From: SAR324 cluster bacterium
Lineage (GTDB): Bacteria > SAR324 > NAC60-12
Direction of reading: 5' to 3'
Assembly (NCBI GenBank): GCA_015231825.1
Contig: JADGAV010000001.1
Location: forward strand, 425,405-489,404
DNA length: 64,000 bases
The notes beneath the pieces were generated by a model. The model searched no databases. It saw only the letters and a program-made list of their open reading frames with translations, and was not told the DNA's origin. A program made the translations under genes and the position numbers. Position 1 is the first letter of the stretch. Each line of letters starts with the position of its first letter. This document shows positions 8,388 through 16,821 of the stretch, one piece after another.

Positions 8388-9032
8388 ATGAGCCTACAAG
8401 AAAAATTGGATGCGATCAAAGAACGTTCCAAAAGCAAACATCCTCCAGAAAGAAGAGCCTTAATGGGGAGGTCCATCGAAGAACTTCAAAACTCAGGGAT
8501 TATGGACAAAATACTGAACGTTGGAACGAAAGCTCCGGACTTTACCCTGAAAAACCAAAATGGAGAAGATGTCAACCTTTCAGCTTTGTTGTCTAAAGGA
8601 AAGGTGGTGTTGACAATTTACCGGGGAAAGTGGTGACCATACTGCAACGCAGAGCTGGTAGCTTTGCAGGAAATTCAGGACGATCTTAAAAGCCTGGGAG
8701 TAACAATGGTGGCCATTTCACCGCAGTCAGAAGAAACCAATAAGCGAATGATCGAAGCACATGGGTTGACGTTCGATATATTGTGGGATCAAAACAACAA
8801 TGTGACAAGGAAATTTGGAATCACGTTCAGTTTTCCCGATTATTTGGTGGAAGTCTATAAAGAAATGGGAAACAATTTTCCTGAAACCAATCAGCATGAT
8901 GCCTGGGAACTTCCCATGCCCGCTCGATACATTATCGATCAGGAAGGGATTATTCGCTATGCTGAAGTCAATCCAGACTATAAGGACCGCCCTGAACCCG
9001 GTCACACGGTGGCCGCTTTGAAAGCAATTTGA
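8388..9032 (+). CDS. Selenocysteine-containing peroxiredoxin-like protein (AhpC/TSA family), TGA at codon 83 read as Sec
   Basis: Codons 1-82 end in LTIYRGKW; a TGA at 8634-8636 follows, and the same frame continues PYCNAELVALQE to a TAA-independent stop at 9032 (214 residues). In relatives this position reads FYRGVWCPYCN, so the TGA replaces exactly the peroxidatic cysteine, leaving U83-P-Y-C86 (UxxC). Both halves are fully conserved: KAPDFTL before, LVAISPQ, LPMPARYIIDQEG and YAEVNPDY after. A hairpin with a GGU loop begins five bases beyond the TGA, as a bacterial SECIS should. A nonsense mutation at this codon with no decay elsewhere would be an unlikely coincidence. The enzyme would reduce peroxides with thiols; Sec usually speeds this up. 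It is probably controlled by the adjacent TetR. Confidence 0.92.
8642..8669 (+). promoter_or_regulatory. Bacterial SECIS element in the peroxiredoxin gene
   Basis: CTGCAA (8642-8647) pairs with TTGCAG (8664-8669), and AGCT (8653-8656) pairs with AGCT (8660-8663) around a GGT loop; a five-base bulge sits on the 5' side. The first loop G lies 21 bases after the TGA. Bacterial SECIS elements have a short apical loop with an early G about 16-37 bases from the UGA and are bound by SelB. Confidence 0.8.
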
Positions 9033-9073
9033 TTTAGACATTGTTGGAGAAGCAAGCGAAACACTATGCCTCT

Positions 9074-9097
9074 GGGGGTTCGCCCTGTATTTTTTTC
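9074..9097 (+). terminator. Possible intrinsic terminator after the peroxiredoxin
   Basis: A short GGG-TTCG-CCC hairpin, extended by one G-T pair, is followed by GTATTTTTTT. The stem is short but has a stable UUCG tetraloop and a T-run, and it lies between convergent genes. Confidence 0.45.
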
Positions 9098-9169
9098 CTC
9101 CGGGTGAAAGTCTGGTAGACGGAGAGCAGTGAAGCCATTGCCAATGGATTCTAGTTTCTGCAAGCAGTA

Positions 9170-10606
9170 TCAATAGGCAATGGCAAAAATAACTTCCTGT
9201 GCGGAAGCTTCTCCTGTGACGATGCAGGAACCGGGTTTTGGATCATCTTCAAGAGGAATGCAGCGAATGGTTGCTTTGGTCTCTTCTTTGATTTTGCTTT
9301 CCACTTCGGCAGAACCATTCCAGTGAGCACGAATGAATCCGCCTTTTTCCTGGATTATCTGTTTGAATTCTTCATAGTCAGTCACAGTTCTTGTATTTTC
9401 TTCTCGAAAAGCGAGGGCCTTTCTGTAGAGACTAGTCTGAATGTCATCCAGAATTGTGATGACGGATTGAGCGATGGATTCGATGGGAACGGATTGCTTT
9501 TCGCGATTGTCACGTCTTACGAGCATTCCTGCTTGTTTTTCTACATCCCGGGGGCCGATTTCGATCCGGAGGGGGACTCCCTGCTGAATCCAGTGATAAA
9601 ATTTGTCCGCAGGACGCATTTCTCGAGAATCTATTTTCACGCGGAGAGGATCCAGGTGTTCAGAAAGTTTTTTCGCAATTGAATCTGCAAATTCCAGGGT
9701 GGCTGTTTTCTCCTCTTCTTTTTTAAAAATCGGTACGATGACCACAGCAATTGGAGCAATACGTGGAGGAAGAACCAGCCCGTCATCATCACTGTGTGTC
9801 ATAATCAATCCGCCAATCATCCGGGTTGAACTTCCCCAGCTTGTCGTATGTGCAAATTGATGTTCGTTGTTGCGATCAAGGTATTGAATATCAAAGGCTT
9901 TTGCAAAGTTTTGTTTCATGTTGTGGGAAGTTGATGCCTGGAGAGCTTTACCATCCTGCATCATGGCTTCTATGGTGTAGGTTGCATCGGCTCCCGGGAA
10001 TTTTTCGGATTCTGTTTTTTTTCCTTTGATCATAGGAATCGCCAGGTATTCTTCCTGAAACCGATGATAAATATTTAGCATCTTCAGGGTTTCTTCCTGG
10101 GCCTCTTCATAAGTTTCATGAGCAGTGTGACCTTCCTGCCATAAAAATTCTGAAGTTCTTAAAAATAAACGAGTTCTCATTTCCCAGCGCATAACATTGC
10201 ACCATTGGTTTATCAAAATCGGCAGGTCCCGATAGCTGTTGATCCATTGAGAATACATGTGACCGATCATCGTCTCGGAAGTCGGACGAACCACAAGTGC
10301 TTCCTCCAGTTCCTTTCCTCCGCCATGTGTGACGACCGCACATTCAGGACTGAACCCTTCCACGTGCTCCGCTTCTTTTTCTAGAAAGTGTTGTGGAATC
10401 AGCAGAGGAAAGTAGGCATTGACGTGCCCGGTTTCCTTGAACATTCGGTCCAACTGGGCTTGCATTGCTTCCCAGATTGCAAATCCTGTCGGACGAATCA
10501 CCATGCAGCCCTTTACTGGAGCATAATCGGCCAGTTGCCCTGCTTTGATCACATCGAGATACCATTCTGAGTAATTTTCGCTCCGCGGCGTAATATTTTT
10601 TGCCAT
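9170..10606 (-). CDS. proS: Prolyl-tRNA synthetase, archaeal/eukaryal type (ProS type 3)
   Basis: The 478-residue class II synthetase charges tRNA-Pro. It starts ITPRSENYSEWYLDVI and includes ADYAPVKGCMVIRPTGFAIW, then VVRPTSETMIGHMYSQWI (motif 2 region with RPTSE), HTAHETYEEA, ADATYTIEAMMQDGKALQ and the anticodon-binding domain after about residue 285. It has no editing (INS) domain between motifs 2 and 3, which marks the short archaeal/eukaryal form rather than the long bacterial form. The frame is open to 10699, but the ATG at 10606 matches where the family begins. This ProS type occurs patchily in bacteria. It is convergent with the peroxiredoxin gene and divergent from bactofilin. Confidence 0.93.
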   Translation of the reverse strand: MAKNITPRSENYSEWYLDVIKAGQLADYAPVKGCMVIRPTGFAIWEAMQAQLDRMFKETGHVNAYFPLLIPQHFLEKEAEHVEGFSPECAVVTHGGGKELEEALVVRPTSETMIGHMYSQWINSYRDLPILINQWCNVMRWEMRTRLFLRTSEFLWQEGHTAHETYEEAQEETLKMLNIYHRFQEEYLAIPMIKGKKTESEKFPGADATYTIEAMMQDGKALQASTSHNMKQNFAKAFDIQYLDRNNEHQFAHTTSWGSSTRMIGGLIMTHSDDDGLVLPPRIAPIAVVIVPIFKKEEEKTATLEFADSIAKKLSEHLDPLRVKIDSREMRPADKFYHWIQQGVPLRIEIGPRDVEKQAGMLVRRDNREKQSVPIESIAQSVITILDDIQTSLYRKALAFREENTRTVTDYEEFKQIIQEKGGFIRAHWNGSAEVESKIKEETKATIRCIPLEDDPKPGSCIVTGEASAQEVIFAIAY

Positions 10607-10841
10607 AGTAAGATGAACTCCATAGATTTTTAGTGCTGGTCTCGTGATTGTTTTTCCTGAGAAATACCATGCTTTCAATGCATGCTCAAGGTCTCTCATA
10701 AAATAATAATCCTATTGATTTAAAAACCTGTTTTTTTACGTAAAAGAAGTTGCATCTTCCTCATTCTTTCATGTATAGATATCTTTGTTGGAATTGATAT
10801 CTTTCGTATAAAATATGATTCCTCCGTCGTTTTTTTGAACG

Positions 10842-11357
10842 GTGAAAGCACCTAATAACAAAAATCGCACCTTGAAGCAGGAGAAGAACTTGTTTGGCAA
10901 AAAAGGGACGTCCACCGTGAAAGGAGACGCTACGACCTATATTGGAACCGGAATGAAAATTGAAGGTAAACTTCGCTGCACAGGGTCGATTCGGATTGAT
11001 GGAGAAATTCATGGAGATATTGATTGTCAAAGCGAAGTTTCAATCGGACCCTCAGCTACCATTGTTGCCACGATTCACGCGGCAAACGTCACGGTCAATG
11101 GGAGAATAGAAGGGAATTTATTCACTTCAGATCAATTGGAAGTACTTTCAGAAGGTCATATTGTTGGAAATGTTTCCAATCCCCCTGGAAAACTGATCAT
11201 CCATGAGGGAGCTGTCATTGAAGGTCAGTGTTTTACCTACGATACGCCAAAAAAACTCACTCAAGTCACAGATAAATCCAACAAGGGTTCCAAAATCCTC
11301 ACAACCCAGGATAAAAAACTACTAGATCCTCCTGCGCAGGGAAAAGCTGTCGGTTGA
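10842..11357 (+). CDS. Bactofilin family cytoskeletal protein
   Basis: The 171-residue protein starts at a GTG. Disordered, basic ends flank a central bactofilin (DUF583) beta-helix at about residues 30-130. Repeated hydrophobic-glycine turns are visible: YIGTGMKIEGKLRCTGSIRI, DGEIHGDIDCQSEVSIGPSA, VTVNGRIEGNLF, LEVLSEGHIVGNV and LIIHEGAVIEGQC. Bactofilins self-assemble into membrane-associated filaments that place cell-wall enzymes, polar machines or stalk and pilus proteins. The lysine-rich C-terminal tail (KKLTQVTDKSNKGSK) is variable in the family. No obvious morphogenetic partner lies next to it; the small secreted protein downstream is in the same direction but 218 bases away. Confidence 0.9.
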   Translation: MKAPNNKNRTLKQEKNLFGKKGTSTVKGDATTYIGTGMKIEGKLRCTGSIRIDGEIHGDIDCQSEVSIGPSATIVATIHAANVTVNGRIEGNLFTSDQLEVLSEGHIVGNVSNPPGKLIIHEGAVIEGQCFTYDTPKKLTQVTDKSNKGSKILTTQDKKLLDPPAQGKAVG

Positions 11358-11575
11358 ATGAACCTCTACGTTTTGAAAACACTCATTATTAGCAGCTTAT
11401 CTTTGGACTCGTAAACATTGTTTTGAACATCCTGCCTCTCTTCTCTAAATGAGATTGAATCGGTGAGGTATCTTTCTTGAATTGAGTTGCGGGGAACTGA
11501 ATGCCGGCAAAATCAGAAGGATTCGGGAAGCATTCCAGTCAACTCCGGAAAAAACTCCAAAAGAGACTAATTAAA

Positions 11576-12064
11576 ATGAAGTATCGGATATTTTTCGTCA
11601 GTCTTTTGATATGGGGAATTCAGGCATCGCTGCTGATGGCTGAGCCTATCGTCTGCAGCTCACTCGAAATGGCAAAATTTCTTCGAGGCGGCTTCACAGA
11701 TCAGGAAATCGGCAAATTTTGTATTTTGAAATCAGAGCCAGTCGAGTCGGATCTTCGAAAAAAATATGCGAAACTCGAAGGTTTCAATTGGCAAACCCAG
11801 TACTATCTGACAGCGGACAGGAAACAGAAAGAAGAAGTTTTTTTTACGATTGGCAAAGATAAAGTGACCTTGACTTCCAGCAACCCGAAGGTCCAGTACT
11901 ATGATGTATCGGATCTCGGTGACACGCTGCGTTTCAAGCGAAGACAGCTTCCTTATCGCGCGATTTACACAATCACGCTGAAAATGGATCAGATGACAGA
12001 GTCTGAACTGCCTGTTGAACAGCAATACAAAGTCACAAGAACTTACATCTGGACGGCTAAGTGA
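11576..12064 (+). CDS. Hypothetical secreted protein
   Basis: The 162-residue product begins with a signal peptide (MKYRIFFVSLLIWGIQASLL, cleavage probably after MA-EP). The mature part has two early cysteines (IVCSS, KFCIL) and alternating polar and hydrophobic stretches suggesting a beta-rich fold, for example KVQYYDVSDLGDTLRFKRR and YKVTRTYIW. I do not recognise a family. The frame is open from 11501, but the ATG at 11576 starts the signal peptide. Its stop lies 15 bases from the stop of the converging kinase-like gene. Confidence 0.65.
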   Translation: MKYRIFFVSLLIWGIQASLLMAEPIVCSSLEMAKFLRGGFTDQEIGKFCILKSEPVESDLRKKYAKLEGFNWQTQYYLTADRKQKEEVFFTIGKDKVTLTSSNPKVQYYDVSDLGDTLRFKRRQLPYRAIYTITLKMDQMTESELPVEQQYKVTRTYIWTAK

Positions 12065-12078
12065 CCCTCCTGCTTTGT

Positions 12079-13089
12079 TCAGGATTTCACGTTGTTGTAC
12101 GGTTTTCGATTGGCAATTACACCACTTGACTTGGCAGGGTTCAGAATGGATTTAGCCGGCATTTTGGAATGTGCCGGGATCATTTTTACAATTATTGGCA
12201 GGGCTTCCCGAACGATTTCAAAATAGGCGTTGGTGCAGCGGTGGCGCTGACCATCGAGTCGTAACGACAGGGGCTCGTTGTCGCTTTGAATTTTGACGAG
12301 AAGACAGTTCTTTTGCTCTGTTTTTCCAAATCCACTTCTTTTTTTTTCAAGTGTAATCCACGGGAAACGAATCCACTCCCCCTTAGAATAAATCCCCCTT
12401 TGCCATAGCAAGTCAAATTTTGGAGTTGATTTTAAAGTTTCAGGAAGCACATTGAGCGAATGTGGCCTTTCCGGGTGAAGAAGAATACGGAGATTGAGTC
12501 CTCCTTCCGCGTGAAAACTTTGATGTTCAATCTGCAAACGAGCTTTGGTGGAAATCCGAAAAGGAATCAGTTGTGTCAAAAATGGGGGAACCGGAATGAC
12601 AATGCTGTTTTTCAGGGAAGAGCCCTCAATATAAGAAAAATCGCAGCGCCTCCAGAAGTGCAGAATTTTCGGTTTTTGATCTCCGCGAGTCAGAGATACT
12701 TTGCCTAAGTCCACAGGGCAGGTGTGTGCAGCCTTTAAGATGTTGATTAGGCAGTCGAGCTTTCCTGAAAATCTCGTGGAATACAAAAGCATTTCCCAAT
12801 CATTCAAGAGCCACAAGCCAATGGCCAACTGTTTGCGCAAATCCTGCGGGAACTGCATCAAAGCATTAATTCCTGCAAACATCGTAGATTGATCCCCGAC
12901 CAAGATCAGTTTTTTGTATCCATTTTTAATCGCTTCTTCAAGCAAAGGGGAAATCGAATTTTCTGCATGAGTTTGAGAGACTTGAACGGGGGAAAGTTGT
13001 TTTAAAACAATGGGGGAAACTTTTCTCCAAAAGGGCCCGACTCTTCCTTTTACTGCAAATTCATCGATAATCAGAGCGGTAGCCAACAT
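12079..13089 (-). CDS. Diverged diacylglycerol-kinase-like protein with degenerate nucleotide loop
   Basis: The 336-residue protein has the outline of the DAGK/LCB5 lipid kinase fold. The N-terminal half contains EEAIKNGYKKLILVGDQSTM followed by FAGINALM, which aligns with the family's nucleotide-binding GGDGT-x-N-E-V-x-N-G. Here GGDGT reads VGDQS, losing glycines usually needed for ATP binding. The beta-sandwich C-terminal domain is recognisable only by pattern (SFHAEGGLNLRILLHPERPH). It could be an inactive paralogue or bind another ligand. The family assignment is moderate. It lies directly downstream of coaE, 21 bases after it on the same strand, so the two are probably cotranscribed. Confidence 0.55.
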   Translation of the reverse strand: MLATALIIDEFAVKGRVGPFWRKVSPIVLKQLSPVQVSQTHAENSISPLLEEAIKNGYKKLILVGDQSTMFAGINALMQFPQDLRKQLAIGLWLLNDWEMLLYSTRFSGKLDCLINILKAAHTCPVDLGKVSLTRGDQKPKILHFWRRCDFSYIEGSSLKNSIVIPVPPFLTQLIPFRISTKARLQIEHQSFHAEGGLNLRILLHPERPHSLNVLPETLKSTPKFDLLWQRGIYSKGEWIRFPWITLEKKRSGFGKTEQKNCLLVKIQSDNEPLSLRLDGQRHRCTNAYFEIVREALPIIVKMIPAHSKMPAKSILNPAKSSGVIANRKPYNNVKS

Positions 13090-13110
13090 AGGAAAAGTAT
13101 ATGTTTTGTA

Positions 13111-13722
13111 CTAAAGTTTCATTCTATCCAATGCAGCATCTACCTGTAGAATAAGTTCTCTATGGCTGCCATTGTTTTCAATCAAAACATCCGCAAATTT
13201 TCTGCGGGTTTCGTTGTTTATCTGGGACTTTAACCGTGCTTCAGCCTCTTTTTTTGAAAACTGATTGCGATTTTGTAAACGTGTGATGGCATGATCGGCT
13301 TTTGTCTCTACCACCCATATCTGTTGACAGGCAGGCAGATTTTTTCCTTCGAGCAGAATGGCCGCTTCTAAAAATACCAAACCTCCTCGAGAATGCGAAG
13401 CAAATTTTTCAATTTCCTGTAAAATCATTGACCGAATCAGGGGGTGGGAGATCCTGTTCAGTATTTGCAGTTGTGCAGGATCATTGAAGACGATATTTCC
13501 CAAAGCACGGCGGTTGATTGTCGAGTCAGAATTCAAAATTTTTTTTCCAAAATATTCAATGATCTGTTCATATGAAGCTTGACCGGGTTCCAGGACGCGA
13601 TGACCCAGTTTATCGGCATCAATCACATGAAATCCTTGTTGACGCAGGTATTTGGAAACGGTACTCTTGCCAGAGGCAATTCCTCCGGTCAATCCAATCA
13701 AAGGAAGTCTGTTCTCATCCAT
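13111..13722 (-). CDS. coaE: Dephospho-CoA kinase
   Basis: The 203-residue protein catalyses the last step of coenzyme A synthesis, ATP-dependent phosphorylation of the 3'-hydroxyl of dephospho-CoA. Evidence: the P-loop GLTGGIASGKSTVSKYL at residues 9-25, VIDADKLGHRVLEPG at about 33-47 with the catalytic aspartate, HPLIR in the CoA domain, and FLEAAILLEG. The length is normal for the family. The ATG at 13722 comes after an A-rich stretch with AGAAG. It is divergent from lysC, with about 130 bases between them. Confidence 0.95.
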   Translation of the reverse strand: MDENRLPLIGLTGGIASGKSTVSKYLRQQGFHVIDADKLGHRVLEPGQASYEQIIEYFGKKILNSDSTINRRALGNIVFNDPAQLQILNRISHPLIRSMILQEIEKFASHSRGGLVFLEAAILLEGKNLPACQQIWVVETKADHAITRLQNRNQFSKKEAEARLKSQINNETRRKFADVLIENNGSHRELILQVDAALDRMKL

Positions 13723-13851
13723 TTTTTTCTTCTGTTCTGTTGGTGATGCACCAGGTTGAACAAACTCAGGAAAGTTTATTTTAAAGGTTCTAAGGCAAAA
13801 GAATCTGTATAAACTGTCGTTTTGTACATAAAATATAATATTGAAAGGGTT

Positions 13852-15249
13852 ATGTCACTCATTGTTCAAAAGTTTGGTGGTACCAGTTTGGGTACCCCGG
13901 AACGCCTCTTAGGTGTTTCAGAAATTATCCAAAATTCCGCGAAACAGCATTCAGTTGTCTCGGTCGTTTCTGCCATGAGCAGCGTCAAGAAATCCGAAGG
14001 GACAACCAGCCGTCTGATTCAGGCAGGGGCACAAGCGCTCACTGGTGAAGATTATTCTGTAATTCTGGACCAAATTGAAAGTTCTCATGTGGATGTATTG
14101 GAAAAAGTTATTAATAATAAAGGTCTACGCACATTTCTTGAAACGGAAATACATTCAGAACTACAAAACCTAAAATCTTTTCTTGAAGCGATCTGTGTTA
14201 TTCAAGAAATTTCGCCCAGATCTCAGGATTTGATTGTCGGCACTGGAGAACGATTGTCAGCTCAGGTCCTTGCCGGAATTCTGAGAGACAGGGGCGTGGA
14301 CGCGGTTTACACAAATTTATCAGAAATAGGACCACAGGGGATTGATAGTCTCAATCCAAGATTCAATCAGGTTCTGCAGAAACTGATGTCAGATCAACTC
14401 CCTGAAAATTCAAAGGCTATTCCTGTTGTGACAGGGTTTTTCGGATTTGTCAAAGGAGGCATCATTAAGACGGTTGGACGCGGCTACACAGATTTTACTG
14501 CAGCTTTGCTGGCAGGAAAACTGGGGGCAGAGGAACTTCAGGTTTGGAAAGAAGTGGACGGTATTTTTTCAGCAGATCCCAACAAAGTTCCCAAGGCAAA
14601 AGTGCTGGACCACATATTTCCGAATGAAGCGGCGGAATTGACTTATTTTGGCTCGGAAGTACTGCACCCCTTCACGATGGAATGTGCCATCGCTAATTCG
14701 GTTCCGGTGCGCATTAAAAATACCTTTCATCCCGAAAGGCCAGGGACTGTGATCCTCCCTGAAATCCCAACTGCAGAAACCGTAGCGCAGTACCGTCCTT
14801 CCGGAAAATCTGCGATTGCTGTAACGACAAAAGGTAATATTACGGTCATCAACATTTATTCTAATCGAATGCTTCACTCTTCCGGATTTATGGCGAAAGT
14901 TTATGAAACCTTCAGTAAACACAATGTTGTGATTGACCTTGTTTCAACATCGGAAGTGAACATCTCCTGCACGGTAGACCGAAGCAGTGATCTTGGAGAT
15001 CTGATAGAAGATCTTAAAAGACTAGGGAGTGTTACCGTTTTTCAGGATCGAGCAATTCTCAGTCTGGTGGGAAACAACATGAAGCACGTCCCGGGAGTGG
15101 CAGGAAAAATGTTCACAGCTCTGGCAGACCAGGGGATCAATATTGAAATGATCACCCAGGGTGCATCTGAGATTAATATTTCCTGTGTCATCACAGAAGT
15201 TGATTCAATCAGAGCTCTCAATGCAATCCATCACACTTTTCTGGAATAA
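13852..15249 (+). CDS. lysC: Aspartate kinase with two C-terminal ACT domains
   Basis: The 465-residue protein phosphorylates aspartate in the first step of lysine, threonine and methionine synthesis. The kinase domain opens with VQKFGGTSLGTPERL and includes SRSQDLI-type, GERLSAQVLAG, VVTGFFGF and GRGYTDFTAALLAGKLGAEE. LQVWKEVDGIFSADPNKVPK and ELTYFGSEVLHPFTM are classic. Two ACT domains at about 310-465 (VTTKGNITVINIYSNRM and NNMKHVPGVAGKMFTALADQ) suggest amino-acid feedback. The frame is open from 13822, but the ATG at 13852 follows AAAGGG and puts the conserved strand at residue 3. It is followed at once by nth. Confidence 0.94.
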   Translation: MSLIVQKFGGTSLGTPERLLGVSEIIQNSAKQHSVVSVVSAMSSVKKSEGTTSRLIQAGAQALTGEDYSVILDQIESSHVDVLEKVINNKGLRTFLETEIHSELQNLKSFLEAICVIQEISPRSQDLIVGTGERLSAQVLAGILRDRGVDAVYTNLSEIGPQGIDSLNPRFNQVLQKLMSDQLPENSKAIPVVTGFFGFVKGGIIKTVGRGYTDFTAALLAGKLGAEELQVWKEVDGIFSADPNKVPKAKVLDHIFPNEAAELTYFGSEVLHPFTMECAIANSVPVRIKNTFHPERPGTVILPEIPTAETVAQYRPSGKSAIAVTTKGNITVINIYSNRMLHSSGFMAKVYETFSKHNVVIDLVSTSEVNISCTVDRSSDLGDLIEDLKRLGSVTVFQDRAILSLVGNNMKHVPGVAGKMFTALADQGINIEMITQGASEINISCVITEVDSIRALNAIHHTFLE

Positions 15250-15255
15250 TTTTTC

Positions 15256-15900
15256 ATGAACCATCGAAAAACTCTTCGCCTATTCAGAAATCTGAATGAA
15301 GCCATTCCAGAACCTGTGACCGAGCTGCTTCACCGTAACCACTTTGAACTCCTGATTGCAGTGATTCTCAGTGCGCAGGCAACAGACAAATCGGTCAACA
15401 AAGTCACGGAAAATTTGTTTGAACATTACCCGAACCCTGCTGCTGTGCTGGAGGCCGGAGAAGCAGGCATTCTGACGGAGATCAAAACGATTGGCCTGGC
15501 GAATACGAAAGCGAAGAACATTGTCAAAACCTGCAGAATGCTGATTGAGCATCACCGAGGAGAAGTTCCCAAGACTCGAGAGGCATTGGAAAGTCTGGCC
15601 GGAGTAGGAAGAAAAACAGCCAATGTCATCCTCAATACGGCTTTTGGCCACCCTGTAATCGCAGTAGATACCCATGTTTTTAGAGTTTCGAACAGAACAG
15701 GGCTCACTTCAGGTAAAACACCGGAGCAGGTAGAAAAACAGTTGATGGAAGTGGTTCCTAAAAAATGGAAAAAAGATGCTCATCATTTTCTGGTGCTTCA
15801 CGGACGTTATGTCTGCAAGGCTCAAAGACCGAATTGCCCTGAATGTCCCATTCTCAAGGAATGTGAATTTTCTGAAAAGATAAGCAACAAAAAGAATTGA
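15256..15900 (+). CDS. nth: Endonuclease III (DNA glycosylase/AP lyase)
   Basis: The 214-residue enzyme removes oxidised pyrimidines and cleaves the abasic site. It has LLIAVILSAQATDKSVNKVT, the helix-hairpin-helix LESLAGVGRKTANVILN containing the catalytic lysine, and VIAVDTHVFRVSNRTGL with the catalytic aspartate. The 4Fe-4S ligands C-x6-C-x2-C-x5-C (CKAQRPNCPECPILKEC) are near the C terminus. Length and motifs are complete. It starts six bases after lysC ends, so it is probably in the same transcript. Confidence 0.95.
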   Translation: MNHRKTLRLFRNLNEAIPEPVTELLHRNHFELLIAVILSAQATDKSVNKVTENLFEHYPNPAAVLEAGEAGILTEIKTIGLANTKAKNIVKTCRMLIEHHRGEVPKTREALESLAGVGRKTANVILNTAFGHPVIAVDTHVFRVSNRTGLTSGKTPEQVEKQLMEVVPKKWKKDAHHFLVLHGRYVCKAQRPNCPECPILKECEFSEKISNKKN

Positions 15901-15947
15901 TGAAAAGCATGTTGGAAGGGGTTGAGGAAGGGAAAACGGGAGATTCT

Positions 15948-16412
15948 TTAATTGCTGTCTGTAAAGCAGGCCTCCACGTAAAACAGTCCTCCTTCCGTTT
16001 TGAAGGGAATGACTACGACAGCCCCTTGCACTGAGTGGTCAATCGTGTGTCCTTCCCCGGTGACCGTATGCGGAATTCCAGCTGTAAATCTGAAACCGTT
16101 TGCTTCTAATCTTTTGCGAGCGGCTCCGGAAATCATGTTGACCAATTCCCCAACTGCATCTTGAATTTGATCATTCATTTCGGTGTAGGATTCACCAAGC
16201 ATATTGTTTACTACCTGGACGATACAACTTTCGGAAAACGTGATGCTGATACTTCCATTGGTTCCTCCGGTCATATCAATGATCGCAGAAATTACACCAT
16301 CGGCAGGTTTAGGGTCTCTTTTGAGCGGGTTCCCGGGGCGGGCAGGAGTGTTCGCCATGGTGGAAAGCACCTCCAGTGTCGCAGCCAAAAAAGGAGAAAT
16401 ATATTTCTTCAT
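15948..16412 (-). CDS. cheX: CheX-family chemotaxis phosphatase
   Basis: The 154-residue protein resembles CheX/CheC-type phosphatases that dephosphorylate CheY-P. The key E-x2-N element is in DAVGELVNMISGAARKRL, preceded by IDMTGGTNGSISITFSE and followed by PHTVTGEGH and VVVIPFKTEGG. A single copy of the motif in a short protein is the CheX pattern. It may act in chemotaxis or in another two-component output. No chemotaxis genes are next to it, and it converges on nth. Confidence 0.85.
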   Translation of the reverse strand: MKKYISPFLAATLEVLSTMANTPARPGNPLKRDPKPADGVISAIIDMTGGTNGSISITFSESCIVQVVNNMLGESYTEMNDQIQDAVGELVNMISGAARKRLEANGFRFTAGIPHTVTGEGHTIDHSVQGAVVVIPFKTEGGLFYVEACFTDSN

Positions 16413-16821
16413 AAGACGCCCTGTTCGATGAAAATATTGGAATCGGCAAAAACTGCTTTAAACGATGATTCCCTCATTTTTCATCCAGTATTTACTAAAA
16501 TGTTATGCTCGGGATAGCTTTTCTTGTAGGGTGCCATTCTATCGCGGGAAACGATACAGTCAATCTTTTTCAAATCGAATTTAAAAAACACGTGAATCCT
16601 AATATTATTTTTGACGTTCGGTTAAGTAAACGAATCAATAGAAGTGTCATTTTTTTATTTTTTTGATAAAGTTCAAACACGGGTCAGTGGCCTTAAAATA
16701 TTTCTCAGGATTTTGTCAGTTTGAGATTCTGAACGAAAATTTTTGATCATGATTTTAGGTAATTCCGAGAAGAATCAGGGATATGATAATAAAGTTTTAA
16801 ACTACGAAATAGGAAATTTTT
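16413..16821. other. Intergenic region between divergent cheX and SDR genes
   Basis: AT-rich, without a convincing gene, repeat or hairpin. It must hold the promoters of the two diverging genes, but I cannot point to them with confidence. Confidence 0.4.

Noticed and set aside
8634..8636. Stop codon that would split the peroxiredoxin gene into a pseudogene
   Set aside because: The codon falls exactly on the catalytic residue, both flanks are conserved, no other decay is visible, and a SECIS-like hairpin follows.
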